A stretch of DNA of 64,000 nucleotides, taken from positions 15,624,001-15,688,000 of the forward strand of contig OX637344.1 of assembly GCA_951799405.1 (NCBI GenBank), written 5' to 3'. Positions 57,711-64,000 of this stretch are shown here, piece after piece. The stretch is from Agapetus fuscipes (lineage: Eukaryota > Arthropoda > Insecta > Trichoptera > Glossosomatidae). The notes beneath the pieces were generated by a model. The model saw nothing but the letters and a program-made list of their open reading frames with translations, searched no databases and was not told where the DNA came from. Numbering within the stretch: position 1 is the stretch's first letter; each line of letters opens with the position of its first letter. The translations under genes were made by a program, and so were the position numbers.

Positions 57711-58300
57711 GAATGATTCGGATCTCTTGGCGTGATCGGGTCACCAATGAAGAAGTCCTCCAACGTATGCGCACTACAAAGGAACTTCTGCCAACGTTAA
57801 GCAGAGAAAGCTGATGTGCTTCGGTCACATTTTGAGAAATGAGAAGTACCGTCTCCTTCATCTTATCATACAGGGTAAGATTGAGGGGAGAAGATCTCAG
57901 GGGCGCCGAAGTGGCTGAAATCTAATCTAATCTAATCTAAGATGCAAAGATATGTAACATTAAGGATTCACATTATCTGCATTTTCACAAGCAGGCACGT
58001 ATAAGTTCGCGCTTAAACATGCCGCATGTAGACTTACAATATAAAAACCCAAGTCTCAAATGAACATACACCCTGTAACTCTTGCCGAGCTTCCCTGAAA
58101 CAGGGATGGCACAGTGAACCATTTTCTACAGAATGGGTGGTCAGCCGCATACCAACCTTTAAGTCAAGGAACATACACAAAAAAATACATTTGAAAAACC
58201 TGCGATAATGGTTCGACGAACCACCAAATCCCTGTTCTGAGCCGCAGCATCCAAAGTCAAACAAACTTTGATGATTATCGATCTTCGATAGAGGTGGCAA
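57711..58300 (+). mobile_element. RTE-like LINE 3' end split by LINE-L
   Basis: Left part 57711-57920 (ISWRDRVTNEEVLQRM-like codons; YRLLHLIIQGKIEGRRSQGR), right part 58192-58300 (KNLR.WFDEPPNPCSEPQHP). TGAAA is duplicated (57916-57920, 58192-58196). The 53.53 kb copy shows the uninterrupted GTGGCTGAAGAACCTGCG. Confidence 0.85.
57921..58191 (-). mobile_element. LINE-L 3' end, AGATT subtype, nested
   Basis: Complete UTR with (AGATT)3 tail at the left end, inserted into the RTE-like copy. Confidence 0.9.
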
Positions 58301-58390
58301 TACAAGAAAAAATAGAAGGGGTTTGGTTTGCTTTGTAGGTACACACACAGCATTTGTAAGTGCGAACTTACATGTGACTGCAGTGCAGTA

Positions 58391-58654
58391 ATGGAAAGAT
58401 TTGAAGCAAAGTGGGTCACCTTGCGGTTTGGAATTATGAAGAAAATAAACGATAAATAGACAGCGCTGGCAGTGGTTAATGAAGAACGACGGATTCCAGC
58501 ACGGGTTTTCTCGACAAGAATTATGACGGTGTTTACAAATTAGAATTTTAAAGTGGTAGACTTTAATAACACATAAAATTAAGAAAAATGGATTTTCCGC
58601 TTTTGAAGGCTTCGTTCACAGTGGGGAATCATTATACACTTATGAACTTATTCA
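58391..58654. other. Mostly unassigned
   Basis: A LINE-L scrap (AGGTACACACACAGCATTTG) lies just before, at 58335-58385. Nothing else recognised. Confidence 0.35.
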
Positions 58655-58918
58655 GGCATCTATAATCTAAGCTGCACAGATATATAAACATTTAAAGCTC
58701 ATATCAAATGCATGCCCAAAAACAAACACGTGTAGTTCGCGCTTACAAATGCTGAATGTGTACCTACTTACAAATAAAATCCAAACCTAAAATGAACATA
58801 AATTCTACAACTTTTGCTAACCTTCCTGACACAGGGATGATATTGGTAAAGTGAACCATTTTTTTAAAGTATGGGTGGTCAGCCTTATAGCAACCTATAA
58901 GTCAAGGAATACAATTAA
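58655..58918 (-). mobile_element. LINE-L 3' end
   Basis: AGATTATAGAT tail, AGATTAT subtype with decayed hairpin (CCCTGTGTCAGG, one arm shortened). Confidence 0.87.
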
Positions 58919-58944
58919 TGATAAATAACATTAATGTATATTAA

Positions 58945-59145
58945 TGTCACCCCTGTGTCAGGGAAGGTCGGCAAAAGTTGTGGGGCTTATGTTCATTTGA
59001 GGTTTGGATTTTATTTGTAAGTACACATTCAGCATTTGTAAGCGCGAACTACACGTGTTGGATTGTGGGCATACATCTGAGAGTTTTAAATTAATATATT
59101 ATCCTTGCAACTTAGATTTTAGATATTATAGATTTTAGATTACTA
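58945..59145 (+). mobile_element. LINE-L 3' end, AGATTAT subtype
   Basis: Hairpin CCCTG-TGT-CAGGG, tail TTAGATTTTAGATATTATAG. Confidence 0.88.
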
Positions 59146-59254
59146 TAGTTATACAAAAACAATAAAACCTTGAAAAAAAAAATACAGAAAAAGTCAATAT
59201 TTAAAATAAATTTTGAATAACAGGCTTAAATTTAACAGACTTAATTTTTTTTTT

Positions 59255-59325
59255 TAGCGAATATTGCCTGCCTACTAGGCGCATGTGCCTATATGGGATG
59301 CACGCCGCTTCTATGTGAGTAGTTT
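59255..59325 (+). repeat. Repeat N
   Basis: ATTGCCTGCCTACTAGGCGC and TATGGGATGCACGCC also occur at 53.82-53.88 kb. Unknown short family. Confidence 0.45.
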
Positions 59326-59371
59326 AGTTGCGTGAGTGGATCTTTGATAAAGGTGTTGAAATTTTCCAACC

Positions 59372-59850
59372 CATCTTTGATGTATGGAAGTGAAGCATGG
59401 ACAATGAACGATAGCGAAATGAGTAAAGTATGTACGGTGGAAATGAAGCATTTGAGAAGCATGACAGGAAAAACTCTGAGGGATAGAGTTAGGAATGAAT
59501 GGGTAAAAAAATAATGTAATTTTAAAGAGGATGTGAAAGTTAAGGTACAAAAAAATGTGATGAGATGGTTTGGGCATGTGGAAAGAATGAATGATGATAG
59601 ACTGACAAAGTATGTATTCAAAGAAAGTGTGAAAGGAAAAAGAGGGAAGGGACGACCGAAAAAAGTATGGAGTGATCAGATTGAGGAGATTGTGAAAGAA
59701 TGGGATATACAAAGTGAGCGTAAAAGAAGAAAATGCATGAAAAAGGTGATGGATATGAATGAATTGAAAGTGGTATGTAAGGATAGGAAAAAATGGAGCA
59801 GCTCTGCAGAGGCTCTGGACGCTCCTAGGGGAATGGTGAGAGAGTAACAG
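59372..59850 (+). pseudogene. LINE-T RT C-terminal fragment with tail
   Basis: PSLMYGSEAWTMNDSEMSKV, then a stop/shift near 59514, KVKVQKNVMRWFGHVERMND, GRPKKVWSDQIEEIVKEWDI and KMSSSAEAL-like shifted end, tail AACAGTTACAG. Over 95% similar to 11.3-11.8 kb by eye. A separate tail scrap lies at 59955-60000. Confidence 0.83.
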
Positions 59851-60000
59851 TTACAGCTACCATTCAAGGTTTTTTCATTGTAAATCCCAATTCTTAAGAT
59901 ACAGATCAAGAAAAAGCAGAGATGTATCTTGCAACTTGTGATATTTATTTTATTTTCCTAGCGAAATGGCGACAGAGTTAAAGTTACAGTTACAGTATCG

Positions 60001-60345
60001 AAGAGCATAATATTTTAAAATTTATGTTTTTTTTTTTGTTCGAGCTCATTTTCACCTCTACAGCTGTGGACTAGTCCTAAGCGAGGTTATTTTTTCGTAA
60101 TATATTCATGGAGGCTATATTATCTAGCGTTAGCACGTCGTTGCGCCGTTGTAGTAACGGGAAGGCTTCCGCATAACGGGCGCTACCGGACAGCCAGTAA
60201 CGACGCATAAAGCTATGGAAAATTAATTAATTATTCGAGTATTAACAGCAATAGGTAATGGATGATGAAAAATTTACGAACTATTATTCGTTGTGCAATA
60301 TTAAAGTATATTAAATATATAATCGCAAATATACATGTTTACCTG
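60001..60345. other. Unassigned region
   Basis: Nothing recognised. Confidence 0.3.
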
Positions 60346-60440
60346 AAGAGGGTCTCCAAACTACGGCCCGCGGGCCAAATGCGGCCCGCGAAAGGATTTG
60401 GTACGGCCCACAGACGCCAGCTGGAATGTGACTCTGTGTG
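60346..60440. mobile_element. hAT-3 terminal fragment
   Basis: AGGGTCTCCAAACTACGGCC followed by CGCGGGCCAAATGCGGCCCG. This GTCTCCAAACT...GGCCCGC start is a widely shared hAT end. Only one end is present. Confidence 0.7.
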
Positions 60441-60463
60441 TGAACCGTATCTGAAATAAAAAC

Positions 60464-60772
60464 GCAACTAAGCTACACATATAGTTTAACTTCTGGCCGC
60501 GTTATCCCCGAAGGGGTCGCATATGGCTAGTTGAACCTATTTATTTTTACAGGCCTTACGCCAACCACTTCAGTTGAAGTGGGGCTGGCCCAGCTCCCGA
60601 AAGGGCTGGTACTCATTTTTTGTGAAGGCTGAGTAAACCTTGCCGGTATTTTATTTTGGGGTTTGAAATAAACACCGAAACGTGAAATCATTTCTGACAC
60701 CCTCGATGGGATTCGAACCCGAGCTCACGGCATGGAATGCAAGCACTCTACCAACTGAGCTATCGACCGGTC
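60464..60772 (-). mobile_element. SINE-A, near full length
   Basis: Minus strand: GTCGATAGCTCAGTTGGTAG and GGTTCGAATCCC, both promoter boxes intact. A deletion of about 13 bp around TTACCTGTAAAAA is visible. Confidence 0.9.
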
Positions 60773-61507
60773 TGACAAATGATTGTGTCAAAATAAATCA
60801 CCGAAATTTCATTGAAGCGAGCCCGCGAAAATCATGATAATATGTATAATGAGGACAGAACATTGAAAAGGGCGCGAAAATAAACCTGATCATTCGGCCG
60901 GTTGGCTTACAAATCTTGTCGCCAAAGGCGCTGGTCTCTCATCTATGTATAAACCTTTAGTATCTGTCAAATTATTTGGAGGTTAAATCCATAGTTAATT
61001 TGTATTTTCATTTTTAAAGTTTTCTGTAGTAACAGTGGGAAAATTCCAGTCTATTGTACATAGATATAAGGAAAAAACTAGAAGCTTATACAAGCTTATA
61101 TGAAAATAGTGAAAATGAACAGTTTTCCTTGTTGTTCCTGTAAATCTCTTTGAAATTGTAAATCACTCTTTCATTATGTAAGTGTGCAAATATTGAAAAA
61201 TTGAAAGTACCTACTTGCAAAATTTTCAGTAAATCATTTTTAACTTGGTTATAATATTTTTACAACTATTATTTTTCTGAGGATCTTGTATCTGTGACAA
61301 TGTTTTACTTTTACATAGAGAAATGTTTCACTTTATCACTGAAAAAGTTGTATTTTACTTTCGCCAACAAAGACAGTCCGAGAGTCGCGTACTGTTTTAT
61401 TATTCAAAACGTAAAATCTCTCAACGTACAATAAAAACTCTATGATTCATAACAAAATATACTTCATCATTAAATTTTAGTTCTTAAAGAAACTACAGAT
61501 AAGGAAA
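60773..61507. other. Unassigned AT-rich region
   Basis: Nothing recognised. Confidence 0.35.
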
Positions 61508-61568
61508 TAATGCTACTAAGCTACACATATAATGTAACTTCTTGCCAAGCTTTCTCCCAAGGGGTCAC
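61508..61568 (-). mobile_element. SINE-A 3' fragment
   Basis: CTACTAAGCTACACATATAA to AAGGGGTCACATG, abutting the (ATC)n tail of the next element. Confidence 0.7.
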
Positions 61569-62411
61569 ATGATGATGATGATGATGAGTTGATGATTTCT
61601 TTATAGCGCCGTTTCGTGATGTAGTCACTCCAAGGGCGCTGGTGCAAACGATGCCAGAAATTTGCTTGTCTTCAGTGCATTCCGGAACTTTTCATGGTCC
61701 TCTAGCTCTCTCACATGATGAAGCAGGTGGTTCCAGGCCAGAGGGCCAGCAACTGCAAATGCACGCTCTCCAAACACTGTGTTAACTCTTCTTATAGGTT
61801 CTTCAATCCTTGATTTGGCTCCAGTCTCAGCCGAGCTCAGTGTTAGGCTTTTTTTGCCGAGGGTGACTGGTTTGATTAAATCAGCGAGATATTTGGGTGT
61901 TTTTCCAAATAAAGCTATATAAAAACCCAATCTCAAATGAACATAAGCCTTGCAACTCTTGCCGTCCTTCCCTGAAACAGGGGTGACATTGGCAAAGTGA
62001 ACCATTTTTTTAATTAATGGTGGTCAGCCGCATAACAACCTATAAGTCAAGGAACATACATGACAAATTACATTTTTTAAATCAATAAATAACAATATAT
62101 ACATGGACATACAAAAAAACTAAATCATAAAACCAATTTCACTTTAACAAACCCTAGCCGCCAACATCACAGATCAACCGCCATTTCTTTCTATCCTTGC
62201 ATACTTCTTTCATTTCCTCCAGAGTCATAACCTTCTTCTTAGGTCCACATGCGGCATGTGTTAGCGCGAAATTATACATATCTGCTTGTGGGAATGCATT
62301 TAATTTAAATCTTAAATGATATTTATATTTGTAGCTTAGATTAGATTAGATTAGAAGCTTTGTGGACCATCGTGCACACTTTGAACTCGATGCGCTCCGG
62401 TATACGGAGCC
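61569..62411 (-). pseudogene. CR1/L2-like LINE C-terminus split by LINE-L
   Basis: Minus strand: right part 62355-62411 (ERIEFKVCTMVHKA-like), left part 61569-61916 (LFGKTPKYLADLIKP, GKKSLTLSSAETGAKSRIEE, RRVNTVFGERAFAVAGPLAW, ALKTSKFLASFAPAPLE) and the (ATC)n tail at 61570-61590. AAGCT is duplicated (61912-61916, 62355-62359). Confidence 0.85.
61917..62354. mobile_element. LINE-L insertion with 5' inversion
   Basis: 3' part 62239-62354 lies on the plus strand (TTAGGTCCACATGCGG to (AGATT)n). The upstream part 61917-62238 is on the minus strand (RT C-terminus, UTR, hairpin). The two meet in the consensus at TTTTTATAT|TGTAGGTCC, and one AAGCT duplication encloses both. Confidence 0.85.
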
Positions 62412-62500
62412 TGTGAGGAGGCGACCCTACATTTTATTTATACAGGTAAGGGGCCGACCTTACGCCAACCTCTTTAGTTGAAGTGGCGGTTTCCCAGCTT
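62412..62500 (-). mobile_element. SINE-A central fragment
   Basis: AAGCTGGGAAACCGCCACTT, GGTTGGCGTAAGGTCGGCCC on the minus strand. Confidence 0.7.
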
Positions 62501-62502
62501 CC

Positions 62503-62655
62503 GGCAAGGTCGGCAAGAGTTGCACGGTTTATGTTCATTTTAGATTGGGTTGTAATGTTGTAAGTACACATGCGACTTATGTGAACGCCAACTTAGGTAT
62601 ATGTGTCTGTTAATTGTAATGTATGTTATATGACTTTGCAATTTCGATGAGAAGT
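62503..62655 (+). mobile_element. LINE-L 3' fragment, diverged
   Basis: GGCAAGGTCGGCAAGAGTTGC to GACTTTGCAATTTCGATGAG. Confidence 0.65.
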
Positions 62656-62835
62656 AAAATAGATTATAGAAGCATGATAACTGTATTGCTTTTGGTCATC
62701 TATAACAAAATTACAAAAAATATATGACGTGTGCGTTAGCGCATTATCGCATGGATTTTTTTTTAAGTATTGCTTCACTCAACTGGGGCATAACTTCGCG
62801 GTATTATTCAAGTCCAATTAAGCATTTTTCCAACC

Positions 62836-63102
62836 TGTTCCTTGACTTATAGGTTGGTATGCGGCTGACCACCCATGCTGTAAAAATGGTTCACTTTGCC
62901 AATGTCACCCCTGTTACAGGGAAGGACGGCAAGAGTTGCAGGGTGTATGTCCATTTGAGATTTTGTTTTTGTGTTGTAGGCTCACATGAGGCATGTGCAA
63001 GTGCAAACTTGTACATGTCTGGTTTTGAGAATGCATGTTATGTGAATCTCCAATGTAACATATCTTTGCCACTTAGATTAGATTAGATTAGATTAGAAGA
63101 CT
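62836..63102 (+). mobile_element. LINE-L 3' end, AGATT subtype
   Basis: Complete UTR; hairpin CCCTG-TTA-CAGGG; tail (AGATT)5. Confidence 0.92.
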
Positions 63103-63405
63103 GAAAATCGTATTTATCGACGGGATCTGCAAAATTTCAATAGTCCCTTTTTTTAACAAAACCTGTATTTGGCTTAAAGTTGATAATATTTTGTTCACCT
63201 AGTCACGCCCTTAGTAGTTATTTACGTATATTTTTGCATAGTTCATTTTAATTTCGCTAATGGCTGTCCTGCCCCCACAGGGACTTCATACATAATAATA
63301 ATTATTACCCTTCCAGGGTGACTTCAAGGAGCGCATTTTAAACCAAACCCAAATACCAGAGCGTCTGCGAATCTGGCACTCTCTGCTAGTCTTATTATCT
63401 GCGAT
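63103..63405. other. Unassigned region
   Basis: Nothing recognised apart from AATAATAATTATTA near 63291. Confidence 0.3.
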
Positions 63406-63407
63406 CT

Positions 63408-63835
63408 AGATAATGTCACCCCTGTTTCAGGGAAGGTCGGTAAGAGTTGCAGGGCTCATGTTCATTTGAGATTAGGTTTATATTGTAGGTCCACATGCGG
63501 CATGTGTTAGCGCGAACTTATACATGACGCACGCTTAATAATAAAGAGCAGTAACTCAAAAAATAAGAATGTTGGGAAATCACGTTTGAAGTTCAGACAA
63601 CCAGTACAACTTGTATGGGATGAAAAAAGCGGCCGATGTTTTATCTCGGTTTTATTCGTCCAAATTGAATGGCTGTCGCATTCTACCTATTCTTCTCGAA
63701 TTATTATTGCGTTTTATTACAAAATCTCGATTTTCGAGTTATTTCTCTTTATTATGAAATGTGCGATGTCTGCTTGTGGGAATGCGTTTAATATGAATCT
63801 TAAATGATATATATCTTTCAGCTTAGATTTAGATT
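63408..63835 (+). mobile_element. LINE-L 3' end split by MITE-H
   Basis: Left part 63408-63526 breaks at CTTATACATG; right part 63766-63835 starts ATGTCTGCTTGTGGG and ends in TTAGATTTAGATTTCG. Confidence 0.85.
63527..63765. mobile_element. MITE-H, short form
   Basis: About 239 bp. Ends ACGCACGCTTAATAATAAAG and TCTCTTTATTATGAAATGTGCG with ATG outside both (63524-63526, 63766-63768). Body (AACCAGTACAACTTGTATGG, GCGGCCGATGTTTTATCTCG) matches the 52.95 kb copy. Confidence 0.85.
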
Positions 63836-63867
63836 TCGATTTAGATTTTACATACACGGCCACAAGC

Positions 63868-64000
63868 AAACACACATATTTTGAAGGTTATTTCTGTGAA
63901 CACGGTGAAAGTCCAATGTATTTTTTTTTTGTAAATTCAATAGGAAAAATAATATAATAATAAGTAAATAAATAAATTAATTAATAAAAACAAAGTTTTT
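63868..64000 (-). mobile_element. PLE end fragment, runs off the window
   Basis: Minus strand AAAAACTTTGTTTTTATTAA and ACATTGGACTTTCACCGTGT correspond to the outer edge of the PLE pair at 57.5 kb. Continues beyond 64000. Confidence 0.6.

Overview
This 64 kb window is eukaryotic nuclear DNA, AT-rich and saturated with transposable elements. I found no host protein-coding gene, rRNA gene or functional tRNA gene I would defend. The mix of non-LTR retrotransposons (Jockey-like, RTE-like, CR1/L2-like), Penelope-like element (PLE) ends, hAT and TA-flanked MITEs and tRNA/5S-derived SINEs suggests an arthropod, probably an insect. A LINE 3' motif (GAGGCCTATGTCCA-like, near 39.0 kb and 3.0 kb) that I recall as common in insect genomes fits this. 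Lepidoptera is possible but not shown.

Names used here are local labels. SINE-A: tRNA-headed SINE, about 330 bp. SINE-B: 5S rRNA head + tRNA-like unit + body with interchangeable 3' ends. SINE-C: headed by a long-variable-arm (Leu/Ser-type) tRNA-like unit. SINE-D: tRNA-headed with an (ATC)n tail. LINE-L: a LINE whose 3' UTR, ending in (AGATT)n or AGATTAT repeats, occurs about 50 times, nearly always 5'-truncated. LINE-T: its relative with a (TTACAG)n tail. LTR-1: a solo LTR present three times with perfect 4-bp target duplications. MITE-H, J, K, P and hAT-1 to hAT-3 are DNA-transposon derivatives. Minisatellite G is a degenerate 15-bp repeat.

Layout. 1-5.9 kb: SINE-A, LINE-L and two head-to-head SINE-B copies with 5S heads. 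5.9-7.5 kb: hAT-1, filled with later insertions. 7.5-13.9 kb: SINE/LINE mosaic ending in a triple nest (SINE-A, then a PLE fragment, then LTR-1). 14-22.5 kb: LINE-L, a PLE fragment with a complete hammerhead fold, a second LTR-1, a 96-bp tandem array made from a SINE-B tail, and MITE-K/P. 23.5-26.9 kb: a nearly intact full-length RTE-like LINE with an 8-bp target duplication. 28.4-32.1 kb: a full-length Jockey-like LINE with two ORFs and a poly(A) tail. 32-48 kb: truncated LINEs, composite insertions (37.4-37.8 and 40.85-41.3 kb), a PLE inverted pair (44.5 kb) and a third LTR-1 (46.7-47.3 kb). 48-64 kb: a Jockey-like fragment, MITE-H and MITE-K hosts split by later insertions, hAT-2 with a PLE inverted pair carrying two hammerheads, nested LINEs, and a LINE-L insertion with a 5' inversion (61.9-62.35 kb).

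The strongest novel signals are: (1) several different PLE-derived hammerhead ribozyme folds in which stems I, II and III and the core can be paired by eye; (2) a modular 5S-tRNA SINE whose body joins three different 3' ends at one junction, one of them a whole second tRNA-SINE; (3) a conserved CCCTG-NNN-CAGGG hairpin in the LINE-L 3' UTR; (4) many nested insertions whose target duplications give a relative order of events. All coordinates of truncated repeats are approximate to about 5-15 bp.
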